NCBI RefSeq assembly: GCF_000518245.1
Contig: NZ_KI912408.1
Span: 62,001-126,000, forward strand
Reading direction: 5' to 3'
DNA from: Brachyspira alvinipulli ATCC 51933
GTDB lineage: Bacteria > Spirochaetota > Brachyspiria > Brachyspirales > Brachyspiraceae
DNA: 64,000 bases
Under the pieces are notes generated by a model. That model was given only the letters and a program-made list of their open reading frames with translations. It ran no database searches and was not told the DNA's origin. Below are positions 53,597-62,953 of the stretch, piece after piece (within the stretch, counting starts at the first letter, position 1; each line of letters opens with the position of its first letter). A program made the translations under genes and the position numbers.

Positions 53597-54742
53597 ATGG
53601 AAAAAATAGATTTAAATAACATAAAAAGAATAGTATTCAAATTTGGTACTAATGTTTTAAGAAATGATGAGGGATATATATCTTTAGCTAGAATATATTC
53701 ATTTATAGAGGCTATAGCAAAGTTTCACAGAATGGGAAAAGAAGTATTAATTGTTACTTCCGGAGCTGTAGGACTTGGTGCTAAAAAAATTAATGTGCAG
53801 GATTTGGATGAAGTCGCATTAAAACAGGCTTGTGCTGCTATAGGACAGTCACAGCTTATGTCTATATATGAAGACGGATTCTCAAAATTTGATATAGTTA
53901 CAGCCCAAATACTGTTAACTGAAGAAGATTTTTCCAATAGAAGAAGATATTTAAATCTGCATTCAACTCTAAGCATGCTATTAAAATATAGAGTTGTACC
54001 TATAATAAATGAAAATGATACAGTATCCAGCGATGAACTTAAGCAGCTTTATGATGTTACGCAAATAAGTTTTTCTGATAATGATAAACTTTCTGCTCTT
54101 GTTGCAAGTGAGTTGGATGCTGATCTGCTTATAATACTCTCAGATATAAACGGTCTTTATGATGATAATCCTAAAACTAATCCAAATGCTAAATTTATAC
54201 ATGAAGTATTTGAAGTAACAAAAGAAATAGAAAATTTAGGTCTTGATGCTTCCAAAGGTGGAAGAGGAGGAATGAAAACCAAACTACAAGCTGCAAAAAT
54301 AGTAACAAGATCCGGATGTGCTTTATTTATAGCTAATGGAAAAAAACCTAATGTACTTAACGATATATTTGAAAGCGAGGATAAAACAATATTCTATCCT
54401 GTAAAAGAAACAGATGAACTTTCTACAAAAAAAAGATGGATTGCTTATGCCACTACTATAATAGGAAAATTAATTGTTAATTCCGGTGCTAAAAAAGCTG
54501 TACTTGAAAAAGAATCAAGTCTTCTTCCTATAGGAGTTATAAAAGTAATTAATACTTTTAAAAAAGGCGATATAGTAAGCATTATTGATGAAAATGGAAC
54601 AGAGTTTGCAAGAGGAATAATAAATTATAATTCTGATGATGTTCAAAAAATTATAGGTCATCATTCTGATGATATACTAAAAATATTAGGATATAAAAAC
54701 TATGATGCTATAATAACAAGAGATCATATAGTAATATTATAA
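53597..54742 (+). CDS. proB: Glutamate 5-kinase
   Basis: A 381-residue enzyme that phosphorylates glutamate in the first step of proline synthesis. It has the amino-acid kinase domain (~1-260; IVFKFGTNVLRND, VTSGAVGLG, IINENDTV, FSDNDKLSALVA, GGRGGMKTKLQAA) and a C-terminal PUA domain (~285-370; GAKKAVLEKESSLLPIGV). The length is typical. proA is not adjacent, and proC lies 2.3 kb away on the other strand. The 3' end overlaps the convergent galT gene by six bases. A TATAAT seven bases upstream and no Shine-Dalgarno suggest a leaderless message. Confidence 0.94.
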   Translation: MEKIDLNNIKRIVFKFGTNVLRNDEGYISLARIYSFIEAIAKFHRMGKEVLIVTSGAVGLGAKKINVQDLDEVALKQACAAIGQSQLMSIYEDGFSKFDIVTAQILLTEEDFSNRRRYLNLHSTLSMLLKYRVVPIINENDTVSSDELKQLYDVTQISFSDNDKLSALVASELDADLLIILSDINGLYDDNPKTNPNAKFIHEVFEVTKEIENLGLDASKGGRGGMKTKLQAAKIVTRSGCALFIANGKKPNVLNDIFESEDKTIFYPVKETDELSTKKRWIAYATTIIGKLIVNSGAKKAVLEKESSLLPIGVIKVINTFKKGDIVSIIDENGTEFARGIINYNSDDVQKIIGHHSDDILKILGYKNYDAIITRDHIVIL

Positions 54743-55762
54743 TATATCATAATGTATGTTTGATAAAGAGTCTCTTAAATGCTGAGTTGCATCCTCAGGC
54801 TTAATAGAATTAATATAAACGCCGCTTCCAAGCTCATATCCTGCAAGTTTGCTCATTTTAGGCATTATATCCAAAAACCAATGACTTGAATAAAAATACC
54901 TATCTTTAAGTACAGGGGAAAGGGTATGAAGAACATAATTGAAACTAACCTCTCCCAATGTTCTCAGCAGCCTATCAAAAACTTCTTTTAAGATACTTGC
55001 AAAATCTAAAAGCTCTATATTAGAAGAATATATAATACTATGACTATGGAATTTTGGAATTATATAAATTTGATAAGGAGAACGTGATGCAAAAGGAGAT
55101 ATAGCTATAAAAGTATCATTTTCACATATAACTCTTTCATTTAATTTAAGTTCCTCTTCTATAATGTCACAATATACACATCTTTTATTTTCATTATAGT
55201 ATTCCAAGGCTCCGCTTATTTCATCCATCATTTGAATAGGTATAAAAGGAGTTGTAATAATTTGAGAATGAGAATGTGATAAACTAGCTCCTGCTTCAGG
55301 TCCAAAATTCTTAAAATATAAACTATAAAGCATATCTTTATTAGTAGCTAAATTTTTAAGCCTCATAATCAAAGCATCAAAAATATAATAAAAGTCCTCA
55401 GTATCTGCATTATAAAAATTAAAAAAATGATCCGGATGCTCTATTACAACATCATGGAAACCTTTAGAACTGCTGGCACAAAAAAGTTTATTTTCTTTTG
55501 GAAGCTCTCCTTCTAATGTTTCTGATATTATAGGATACTTATTCGGAACTATCCTAACCTGCCAAATTTCCTCCTGCTTTGCATATATGGTATTTATAGA
55601 ATCAGGAGTCTTCATTTCATGCCCTCTACAAAAAGGACAGCTTAGAGCAGAATTTTCTACATGTTTTTCACTAAAATTTACATAATCACTAGGTCTTCCA
55701 GTTCTTTCCGAAGAAATAATTACCGACTGCTTAGTTACGGGATCTTTGCGAATGTGGGGCAT
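54737..55762 (-). CDS. galT: Galactose-1-phosphate uridylyltransferase
   Basis: A 341-residue HIT-superfamily enzyme that exchanges galactose 1-phosphate with UDP-glucose. It shows RKDPVTKQSVIISSERTGRP at the start, a zinc-type CPFCRGHE segment, RIVPNKYPII, ASLSHSHSQIITTPFIP (the His-x-His catalytic motif, here with Ser instead of the usual Pro/Gly), and a second CVYCDII pair. The C-terminal IYSSHWFLDIMPK also fits. Relatives include ADP-glucose and UDP-sugar phosphorylases, so the exact sugar is less certain than the family. It is 8 bases after the response-regulator gene and overlaps proB at its end. Confidence 0.85.
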   Translation of the reverse strand: MPHIRKDPVTKQSVIISSERTGRPSDYVNFSEKHVENSALSCPFCRGHEMKTPDSINTIYAKQEEIWQVRIVPNKYPIISETLEGELPKENKLFCASSSKGFHDVVIEHPDHFFNFYNADTEDFYYIFDALIMRLKNLATNKDMLYSLYFKNFGPEAGASLSHSHSQIITTPFIPIQMMDEISGALEYYNENKRCVYCDIIEEELKLNERVICENDTFIAISPFASRSPYQIYIIPKFHSHSIIYSSNIELLDFASILKEVFDRLLRTLGEVSFNYVLHTLSPVLKDRYFYSSHWFLDIMPKMSKLAGYELGSGVYINSIKPEDATQHLRDSLSNIHYDIL

Positions 55763-55770
55763 AAAAAATA

Positions 55771-56133
55771 TTAACCTATAAGTCTCTTTATTTTATCTTT
55801 AATTTCTGTAAGATTTCCAGATTTTAGTATATATCCATCAGCATTCCAAACTGAGAACTCATGTCTATAATTGTTATATGCTGTACATATTATGATAGGT
55901 AACTCTCTATGTTTTTCTCTAACCTTAGCTAAAAAATCTAATCCATCCATTTTAGGCATTTTTATATCTAATGTTATCAAATCAATATGAGGAGTCCCTT
56001 TATCAAGCATTTCTAAGGCTTCCTCTCCACTATCAGTGGATACAACATCATATCCTTCATCTTTAAACTCTTCTTCAAAAAGAGTTCTAATGCTCTTTTC
56101 ATCATCTAAAACTAATATTGTTTTTTTAGGCAT
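55771..56133 (-). CDS. Single-domain response regulator (CheY-like)
   Basis: A 120-residue receiver domain with no output domain. It has the acidic pair DDEKS near residue 10, the phosphorylation Asp in LITLDIKMPKMDG (about D56), the Thr/Ser position in IICTAY, and the Lys in YILKSGN. It would pass a phosphate signal to another protein. No histidine kinase is nearby. It has an AAGGAG ribosome site and probably shares its transcript with galT. Confidence 0.9.
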   Translation of the reverse strand: MPKKTILVLDDEKSIRTLFEEEFKDEGYDVVSTDSGEEALEMLDKGTPHIDLITLDIKMPKMDGLDFLAKVREKHRELPIIICTAYNNYRHEFSVWNADGYILKSGNLTEIKDKIKRLIG

Positions 56134-56276
56134 GTAAATGCTCCTTCATATATCTTATATAAATATTATAATAATTGAGTCAAAAAAGTCAAACAGAATT
56201 TTTTATTTGACTTCTATTATACAATTAATAAAAAATAAAAATTAACAATTAATGTACAACTTGTATAATTAAATCT

Positions 56277-57068
56277 TTATTTTTTCTCACTTTCTACAGA
56301 AGCATTATAACTAGCAAGAATAGTCTTTATAATGCCGCTTCTAAGACCTTCATCTTCCATAATTTTAACTCCTTTAATGGTAATACCTCCTGGAGTACAT
56401 ACCCCATCTTTTAATTGAGCAGGATGTTTATCAGATTCAAGTACCATTGCTCCAGAACCTTTAAAAACTTGAGCAGCCATTTCTATAGATGTTTTTCTAT
56501 CTATACCCATAAATACTCCAGCATCACTCATAGCTTCTATAAGCATATACATAAAAGCAGGAGAACATCCAGCCATAGCATTATAGGCATGTATTTGCTC
56601 TTCTTTAACAACTTTAACCATTCCAACACGTTTTAATAATTCTACCACCCCACTCTCTACAACTTTATTTTCAGCTTCAGCAACAGATATAAAACCGTTA
56701 CAAGTTTTTACAGGTGTATTAGGCATTATCCTTACAATTCTGCTTCCATTAAATAGTCTTGCCAAATCTTTTTTGCTTACAGAAGCAGCAACACTAACAA
56801 TAGTAGCACCTACTTTAATAGATGATGATATTTCTGCAGCAACCATACTAACCATATAAGGCTTAACTGCTATAAATAATATATCAGCCTCGCTTGCTAC
56901 TTTTCTATTATCTGTATATACTTTTATACCTAAATTCTTTTCAAGATAATCTTTTCTCTCCATAGTTTTTACACTTGCTATAATATTGGTATACTCTATA
57001 CCAGATTTTATAAATCCTTCTATCAAAGCTCCGCCCATAGAACCAGCACCTATAAATCCTATTATCAT
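56277..57068 (-). CDS. proC: Pyrroline-5-carboxylate reductase
   Basis: A 263-residue enzyme for the last step of proline synthesis, reducing pyrroline-5-carboxylate with NAD(P)H. Motifs are IGFIGAGSMGGALIEGFI (dinucleotide site), FIAVKPYMV, RIMPNTPVKTCNG and the C-terminal KDGVCTPGGITIKGVKIMEDEGLRSGI block with the substrate-binding DxxxTPGGxT pattern. The length is normal. The ribosome site is AAGGAG. It is not in an operon with proB. Confidence 0.94.
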   Translation of the reverse strand: MIIGFIGAGSMGGALIEGFIKSGIEYTNIIASVKTMERKDYLEKNLGIKVYTDNRKVASEADILFIAVKPYMVSMVAAEISSSIKVGATIVSVAASVSKKDLARLFNGSRIVRIMPNTPVKTCNGFISVAEAENKVVESGVVELLKRVGMVKVVKEEQIHAYNAMAGCSPAFMYMLIEAMSDAGVFMGIDRKTSIEMAAQVFKGSGAMVLESDKHPAQLKDGVCTPGGITIKGVKIMEDEGLRSGIIKTILASYNASVESEKK

Positions 57069-57163
57069 ATTTAACTCCTTAATTTTTATATATAAAATAA
57101 TACAATTTTTTTAGTATATGTCTATACTTATATAAAATAATATCTCATAATAAAATCTACAAA

Positions 57164-57580
57164 TCAAACAGGGTCAATTACAAACATAGTAGCTATCATC
57201 TTAGCAAGCATATTGTCTTCTTCATCTTTAATTACAGATTCTACTATGATTAATTTTTTTCCTGCATTTATAACTTCTCCTACAGCTATTACCTTTTTAG
57301 AAACAACCGGCTTCAAAAAATGTATTTTAAGTTCAGAAGTTACTATTTTTACTTCTTCTTCAAATATTGTAGAAGCAGCCTGACCTCCTGCTGTATCAGC
57401 TAAAGAAGTAATCATTCCTCCATGCATATACCCCATATATTGTGAAAGCTCTTTTTTATTTTCACATGATATAATAACTTTACCTTTTTCAGCATGTTCT
57501 AACTTCATGCCAACAAAAGATAAAAAGTCATCAGATTTATATCTCTTTTCCAATCTTTTATATATTTCTTTATTATCCAT
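57164..57580 (-). CDS. PaaI-type hotdog-fold thioesterase
   Basis: A protein of about 138 residues with the hotdog fold. The active-site region reads YMGYMHGGMITSLADTAGGQAA, the PaaI-type HGG motif with the catalytic Asp two helical turns on. Such enzymes hydrolyse acyl- or aryl-CoA thioesters. I start at the ATG at 57580 with AAGGA ten bases upstream; the frame also has a TTG at 57589. It follows the EFR1-type gene by about 30 bases and may be cotranscribed with it. Confidence 0.84.
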   Translation of the reverse strand: MDNKEIYKRLEKRYKSDDFLSFVGMKLEHAEKGKVIISCENKKELSQYMGYMHGGMITSLADTAGGQAASTIFEEEVKIVTSELKIHFLKPVVSKKVIAVGEVINAGKKLIIVESVIKDEEDNMLAKMIATMFVIDPV

Positions 57581-57610
57581 AAATTTCAAATCCTTTAAAA
57601 CAACATAAAA

Positions 57611-58396
57611 TCATTCTAATAATCTTAGACAATCTTTAATTTTATACTGTGAAAAAACTTCTTTTCCAAATAATGTAATAGCCTGAACTGGACATTCATT
57701 TACACATCTATAACATAAAGTGCAATTATGATTAGTAACAGCCTTTTTATTTTCATTCAAATTTAAATTATTCATAGGACATAATTTAACACATTTTCCG
57801 CATCCTATACATTTATTTATATCTATTTTTAACTTATTACTAAAATCTCTATTTCCAAACCAAGCTCTTTGGGATAAATATCCAAGCATAAAACTTAAAA
57901 AACTAACTCCATTTTTAGGATATTGTCCTTTTTTTGATAAATTTGCTGCTTTCTCTATTTTTAATTTTGTTTTTCTTATCATATTAGCATTATTTTCTGC
58001 TGTTTTGCATGTAAATTTTCCATCGCTAATAGAATCAGGCATTTTCAAATGAAGCGTTCCGATTATATCAGCTTTATATTTTTTCAATTCCCTAGCCAAT
58101 ACTCCAGCACCATCTCCGCTGAACATGTACATAGTAGCTATTATAAATACTTTTTTATTATAAAAAATACTGCTGTTATTATTCACAAATTCTATTAATA
58201 TTCTAGGCATTGTGCTGAAATAGATTGCATAAGAAATAAATATATTTTCACTATTAGAAATTTCATTAATCAATTCTTTATTATTATTCAATTCTTCTAC
58301 AGAAAATATTTTATAATCTTTTCCATAACATTTCAAAAAATAATCTAAACAATACCTGCTGTTTCCAGTTCCGCTAAAATAAATACCTATTATCAA
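57611..58396 (-). CDS. EFR1-family ferredoxin (flavodoxin-like domain plus two 4Fe-4S sites)
   Basis: A 261-residue electron carrier. The N-terminal half is a flavodoxin-like fold with a phosphate loop (YFSGTGNSRYC); the C-terminal part has two 4Fe-4S motifs (CIGCGKCVKLCP and CTLCYRCVNECP). The family is common in anaerobes, where it shuttles electrons, but partners are not known. The start is a TTG (58394-58396), supported by AGGGG seven bases upstream. The gene lies just downstream of the NSS transporter. Confidence 0.85.
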   Translation of the reverse strand: MIIGIYFSGTGNSRYCLDYFLKCYGKDYKIFSVEELNNNKELINEISNSENIFISYAIYFSTMPRILIEFVNNNSSIFYNKKVFIIATMYMFSGDGAGVLARELKKYKADIIGTLHLKMPDSISDGKFTCKTAENNANMIRKTKLKIEKAANLSKKGQYPKNGVSFLSFMLGYLSQRAWFGNRDFSNKLKIDINKCIGCGKCVKLCPMNNLNLNENKKAVTNHNCTLCYRCVNECPVQAITLFGKEVFSQYKIKDCLRLLE

Positions 58397-58410
58397 TATA
58401 TAACCCCTGT

Positions 58411-59802
58411 TTAATTAATAAAAAATTTATATATATAATTAATTATAAACATGGCAAATAATATTACAGGCAATATATAAGTTACATAAAATCTTGATGA
58501 ATTTGGGAATTTAATACCTGTACCAGAATCTACTTCCTTCAAAAAATTATCCCAACTCCATCCATATTTGGATACACAGAATATTATTATATATATTCCT
58601 CCTAGTTCTACTAAATTATAGCTTACTATAAAATCAAATAAATCTAAAAAACTTGTGTTTTCTCCCATAGGCTGTATGAAGGATAAAATATTAAATCCTA
58701 AAGCAGTTGGAAGAGAACATATAAATACAACTATACCAACTATTATAGAAGCCTTATTTCTAGGCATTTTAAACTCTGACATAGTAAAAGCTATTAAATT
58801 TTCAAACACTGTAACAACAGTAGTCAATGCCGCCATAGATAAAAATACAAAAAATAATGTACCCCATAATCTAGCTAAAGGCATTGAATTAAATATATTA
58901 GGTAAAGTAACAAATGCAAGCCCTGCACCTTCTCCTGGATTTACACCAAAAGCAAAACAAGCAGGGAATATTACAAGACCTGAAAGAAGTGCTATTAAAG
59001 TATCAAGTATAACTATTATTATAGATTCATTAGTTATAGATTTTTCTTTACCTATATAACTTCCAAATATAGTCATACTTCCTATTCCAATACCTAATGT
59101 AAAAAATGCCTGTCCAACTGCTGCATATATAACCTCAAAAAAGTTTTTAACACCGCCGTTAAAAATTTTTGATAAATCAGGAAGCAAATAGAATTTTATA
59201 CCCTCTATTGCACCATCTAAAGTTACAGATCTTATTATCAATATTATAACCAATACAAATAAAGATGACATCATAAATTTAGATGACTTTTCAACCCCTT
59301 CCTGCAAACCTTTAAAACATATTAATGTACCTAAAAATACTGCTATAAATAGGCTTACAATCATTATTTTAGGATTAGAAAGCATACCGCCAAAAAATTG
59401 AGCTACTCCATCAGGAGTCAATCCTAATGTTGCACCAGTTGCCATATAATAGGCATAAGTAATTGTCCAGCCTGTAACGCTTGTATAAAACATCATCAAT
59501 ATTAAACATCCAAGCATTTGAACATAACCAATTAAATGCCATTTAGAGCCTTCTTTTTCTAATACTTTATAAGAACCTGCTATGTCTCTTTGCCCGGCAC
59601 GTCCTATACTAAATTCCATTATAAGTATAGGAAGTCCTACAACTGCTAAACATATAAGGTAAATAAGTACAAAAGCAGCACCACCATATTTACCAGTTAT
59701 ATAAGGGAATCTCCATATATTTCCAAGTCCTATAGCACATCCAGCCGATACCAATAAAAAACCAACCCTGCTCGATAATTTCTCTCTTTTATCATTATGC
59801 AT
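58411..59802 (-). CDS. Sodium-dependent neurotransmitter:symporter (NSS/SNF) family transporter
   Basis: About 463 residues with 11 or 12 helices. The N-terminal helix 1 signature is complete: VSAGCAIGLGNIWRFPYITGKYGGAAF with the sodium- and substrate-binding backbone. PILIMEFSIGRAGQ and FFTLGIGIGSMTIFGSYIG (helix 6 region) also match. Bacterial members take up amino acids with sodium. I choose the ATG at 59802 with GGAG eight bases upstream; the frame reaches back to 59844, which has no ribosome site. The substrate is unknown. Confidence 0.9.
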   Translation of the reverse strand: MHNDKREKLSSRVGFLLVSAGCAIGLGNIWRFPYITGKYGGAAFVLIYLICLAVVGLPILIMEFSIGRAGQRDIAGSYKVLEKEGSKWHLIGYVQMLGCLILMMFYTSVTGWTITYAYYMATGATLGLTPDGVAQFFGGMLSNPKIMIVSLFIAVFLGTLICFKGLQEGVEKSSKFMMSSLFVLVIILIIRSVTLDGAIEGIKFYLLPDLSKIFNGGVKNFFEVIYAAVGQAFFTLGIGIGSMTIFGSYIGKEKSITNESIIIVILDTLIALLSGLVIFPACFAFGVNPGEGAGLAFVTLPNIFNSMPLARLWGTLFFVFLSMAALTTVVTVFENLIAFTMSEFKMPRNKASIIVGIVVFICSLPTALGFNILSFIQPMGENTSFLDLFDFIVSYNLVELGGIYIIIFCVSKYGWSWDNFLKEVDSGTGIKFPNSSRFYVTYILPVILFAMFIINYIYKFFIN

Positions 59803-59894
59803 ATTAGAAACTCCATAATCATTGATTATAATATTATATATCATTTTAAATATTACTTCAAGCAGTAATAATTTAAAAATTAATTATATTTCAT

Positions 59895-59925
59895 AAAAAA
59901 GGGATTACAAATTAATCGCAATCCC
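59895..59925 (-). terminator. Terminator of pyk
   Basis: On the minus strand GGGATT, a 13-base loop, AATCCC and a T6 run (A-run at 59895-59900 on the plus strand), 28 bases after the pyk stop. Confidence 0.65.
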
Positions 59926-59952
59926 ATAATAAATATATAAAATAAAAATTAA

Positions 59953-61386
59953 TCAGTGTATTACTACTATACGTACGCTATTTTCCTGCCATCTTCCCTG
60001 CCATTTACTTCCACTCACAAGTATAGCTGTATCACCATGATTTGCTAAATTATGCTTAATTAATGTATCTTCTAATATATCAATTTGACCTCCATGACTA
60101 ATGCCGGCACTAAAATTCAAATCCTCAGGCATCATTATAGTATAAACATTATGATATATAGAAAGTTTGTTGCATAAATCTCTATCTGCTGACATAAATA
60201 CTATAGGAGTTTTAGGTCTTTTCTTAGATAAATTTTTAACAGTATATCCAGACCTTGAAAGAGCAATAATAACTTTGTTATCCAAACAATAAGATAAATA
60301 AGAAGCACTGTCAGATAAAGCGTCATTTAATCCCCTATCCAAATACATCATATTATCATGCGTAGATTTAGAAGCAGATCTTTCAGCTGCCTCAACTATT
60401 GAAACCATAGCTTTAACAGACTCTATAGGATAATCACCGGAAGCAGTTTCAGCAGACATCATAACAACATCCGTACCATCCAAAACAGCATTAGCAACAT
60501 CGCTTGCTTCAGCCCTTGAAGGAACAGGGCTTTTTGTCATACTTTCAAGCATTTGTGTAGCTATTATTGTAATTTTACCCATATCGTTAGCCATTTTCAA
60601 TATTTTTTTCTGCCAAACGGGAACTTCTCCAAATGGTATTTCTACTCCTAAATCTCCTCTTGCTACCATAACTCCGTCAGAATGTTTTATTATTTCTTCT
60701 AAATTTTCTAATGACTCTGTATTTTCAATTTTTGATACAATTCCTACATTTTGAAAATTATTATCATCTAAAATTTTTCTAAGTCTGATAACATCCTCAG
60801 AACGCCTCACAAAACTCATACCTAAATAATTAACACCATTTTTAGCAGAAAATAAAGCATCATTTACATCTTTTTCAGTTAAAACCTCTGTTGTAACATG
60901 AGCACCAGGCAAATTAATACCCTTGCTGCTTAATATAGTACCACCTGTTATAACCTTACATACAACAAGTTTTGAAGCCTCATCACTAGATTCAACAATC
61001 AGCTGTATAGTACCATCAGCTATCAAAAGCATAGAACCGCTTTTAACATCATGCGCTATATTAGAATGTGTTGTAGGTATAATACTGTCATCATTAGTTT
61101 CTTTGTATCCGCTCAATTTAACAATATCACCTTCTTTTACTGTAATAGGCTCTTTTAATTTTCCTATTCTTATTTTAGGGCCTTGTAAATCAGCAAGTAT
61201 AGCTACAGGCTTCCTTAATTCACTTGAAACTTTTCTTATAATATTGATTCTTTCCAAATGTTCATCATAACTTCCAAATGAAAAGTTTAATCTACATACA
61301 TCAGCACCATTTTCTATAATCTTTTTTACCATCTCTTCATTAGACCATCTAGGACCTAATGTTGCTATTATTTTTGTTTTTCTCAT
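59953..61386 (-). CDS. pyk: Pyruvate kinase
   Basis: A 477-residue glycolytic enzyme converting PEP and ADP to pyruvate and ATP. Motifs are TKIIATLGPRWSNEEM, RLNFSFGSYDEH, ILADLQGPKIRIG, ENTESLENLEEII with the catalytic Lys just before it (VSKIENTE), MVARGDLGVEIPF and MSAETASGDYPIESV. The C-terminal domain is complete. The length fits the family. It is a single gene with AAGGAAG as ribosome site and its own terminator. Confidence 0.96.
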   Translation of the reverse strand: MRKTKIIATLGPRWSNEEMVKKIIENGADVCRLNFSFGSYDEHLERINIIRKVSSELRKPVAILADLQGPKIRIGKLKEPITVKEGDIVKLSGYKETNDDSIIPTTHSNIAHDVKSGSMLLIADGTIQLIVESSDEASKLVVCKVITGGTILSSKGINLPGAHVTTEVLTEKDVNDALFSAKNGVNYLGMSFVRRSEDVIRLRKILDDNNFQNVGIVSKIENTESLENLEEIIKHSDGVMVARGDLGVEIPFGEVPVWQKKILKMANDMGKITIIATQMLESMTKSPVPSRAEASDVANAVLDGTDVVMMSAETASGDYPIESVKAMVSIVEAAERSASKSTHDNMMYLDRGLNDALSDSASYLSYCLDNKVIIALSRSGYTVKNLSKKRPKTPIVFMSADRDLCNKLSIYHNVYTIMMPEDLNFSAGISHGGQIDILEDTLIKHNLANHGDTAILVSGSKWQGRWQENSVRIVVIH

Positions 61387-61530
61387 TTATATCTTCCTTT
61401 TGTATTATAAAAATCTTATCTAAATAAATAATATATTATAAAATATACAAAAATATTACAATAATCAAATAATTTTAAATTTTTAAAAAATATAATAAAT
61501 TTTACACTTTAAATAATAATAATTTTATTA

Positions 61531-61536
61531 TATAAT
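61531..61536 (+). promoter_or_regulatory. -10 box of the lipoprotein gene, leaderless position
   Basis: TATAAT ends seven bases before the ATG at 61544, with no Shine-Dalgarno between. The -35 region is not clear. Confidence 0.35.
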
Positions 61537-61543
61537 AAATACT

Positions 61544-62107
61544 ATGAATAAAAAAAATATTATTATATTTATTATTGTAATTGCACTATCAATATGTGCA
61601 TGTCAGCCTAAAATCAAAACTCTAATGCTTACAGATATAGCTATAGATATGCCTGAAGATTTTCAAAAAGGTTTTTTAGATCAAACTGTTGCTGTGGATA
61701 ATACGGTTGAATTTAATGAATCTTATGGAGTTGAAAGAAAAACTGCCATATACACAATAGTTTATACAAAATACAAATCAGCATACAGAGGTATGATAAG
61801 TTTAGAAGATGCTAAAAATAAGATAATAAATGGACTAAAAAATCATTATGCTATTAAAGAATTCCAAGTAATATCTGAAGGTATACCTGAAAATGAAACA
61901 AATTCATATAAAATATTAAGCAGTTTTTATTACGGACCTAATAAAACATATCATAAATCTTTCTTAATGCTGCATGATAATGGAATACTTCAAATAATGT
62001 GTATGTATAATGCAAACAGTAAAAAAGATGATAAACAAATTGATAATATAATTAAGTCTGTAAAAATAATGAAAGATGAAAGCTCTAATAATAATACTAA
62101 TAAATAA
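61544..62107 (+). CDS. Small unknown lipoprotein
   Basis: A 187-residue protein with a lipoprotein signal (MNKKNIIIFIIVIALSICAC, lipobox SICAC). The mature part has a mixed alpha/beta pattern (IAIDMPEDFQKGFLDQ, NSYKILSSFYYGPNKTYHKSFLMLHDNGILQIMCMY) reminiscent of small PsbP/DUF1795-like stress lipoproteins, but I cannot claim that family. It ends with a polar Asn-rich tail. Its stop abuts the stop of convergent rsmA with no gap. Confidence 0.68.
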   Translation: MNKKNIIIFIIVIALSICACQPKIKTLMLTDIAIDMPEDFQKGFLDQTVAVDNTVEFNESYGVERKTAIYTIVYTKYKSAYRGMISLEDAKNKIINGLKNHYAIKEFQVISEGIPENETNSYKILSSFYYGPNKTYHKSFLMLHDNGILQIMCMYNANSKKDDKQIDNIIKSVKIMKDESSNNNTNK

Positions 62108-62953
62108 TTAAATATAATCTAGTATTATATAAGAAAGTTTTTTTACTTTATCAATATCCAAAGATTCTCCTCTTGTATTACTGTCAATATTTGCTTTTTC
62201 TAATATTTCATCTATTTTTTCTTTATCAATATTTAAATAAGGAGAATTGATAAAATTATTTCTTATTGTTTTTCTTCTATTATGAAATAATGTTTTTGAT
62301 ACAGATTTAAAAATATTTATCATAGACATATCTACTTCTTTAGGTACTATGCTTATAATGGATGATGTTACATTTGGTACAGGATAAAAAACATCTTTCG
62401 ATACATTATATTCAAGTTTAATTGATGACATAAAATTTGCAAACAATGTTAAAGAAGAATACTCCTCTGTATTTTCTTTCGCCATTAATCTGTTTGCAAA
62501 ATCGCTTTGTACCATAAATACAGCATAGTTCCATTTAGAATAAGATTCACATAAAAGCCATTCCATTATAGGACTTGCAATATTATATGGTATATTACCA
62601 TATATATCATATTTTATACTAGAATTAGATATATCAAATGTAAGTATATCTTTATGTACAATATTAATATCATAAAATTTATCTACAAGATGATTATATA
62701 GAGCATTATCATATTCAACTATAGTAAGATTTTTTTTATATATATCTATAAGCATAGAACTTAAAGCACCAAGTCCTCCGCCTATTTCTAAAGCGTAATT
62801 ACTTCTTGAGAAATCATTAGGAATAGTATTTGCTATATTATAAGCAATATTCCTATCACATAAAAAATTCTGACCTCTATTCTTATTTGGAAATATAGAC
62901 TTATCTTTTAAATAGTCCATTACCTTTTTTTTAGAATATAAATTATCTAGCAT
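62108..62953 (-). CDS. rsmA: 16S rRNA dimethyladenosine transferase
   Basis: A 281-residue KsgA-type enzyme that dimethylates two neighbouring adenines near the 3' end of 16S rRNA. Motifs are NRGQNFLCDRNIAYNIA, the SAM site ALEIGGGLGALS, YDIYGNIPYNIASPIMEWLL with the catalytic N-x-P-Y, FMVQSDFANRL and the C-terminal FHNRRKTIRNNF. The length is normal. It starts 11 bases inside the end of the upstream membrane-protein gene, so the two are coupled. Confidence 0.94.
   Translation of the reverse strand: MLDNLYSKKKVMDYLKDKSIFPNKNRGQNFLCDRNIAYNIANTIPNDFSRSNYALEIGGGLGALSSMLIDIYKKNLTIVEYDNALYNHLVDKFYDINIVHKDILTFDISNSSIKYDIYGNIPYNIASPIMEWLLCESYSKWNYAVFMVQSDFANRLMAKENTEEYSSLTLFANFMSSIKLEYNVSKDVFYPVPNVTSSIISIVPKEVDMSMINIFKSVSKTLFHNRRKTIRNNFINSPYLNIDKEKIDEILEKANIDSNTRGESLDIDKVKKLSYIILDYI

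Noticed and set aside
58655-59059. Antisense frame of 134 codons opposite the NSS transporter
   Set aside because: Opposite a clearly conserved gene, with no start signals and no recognisable product.
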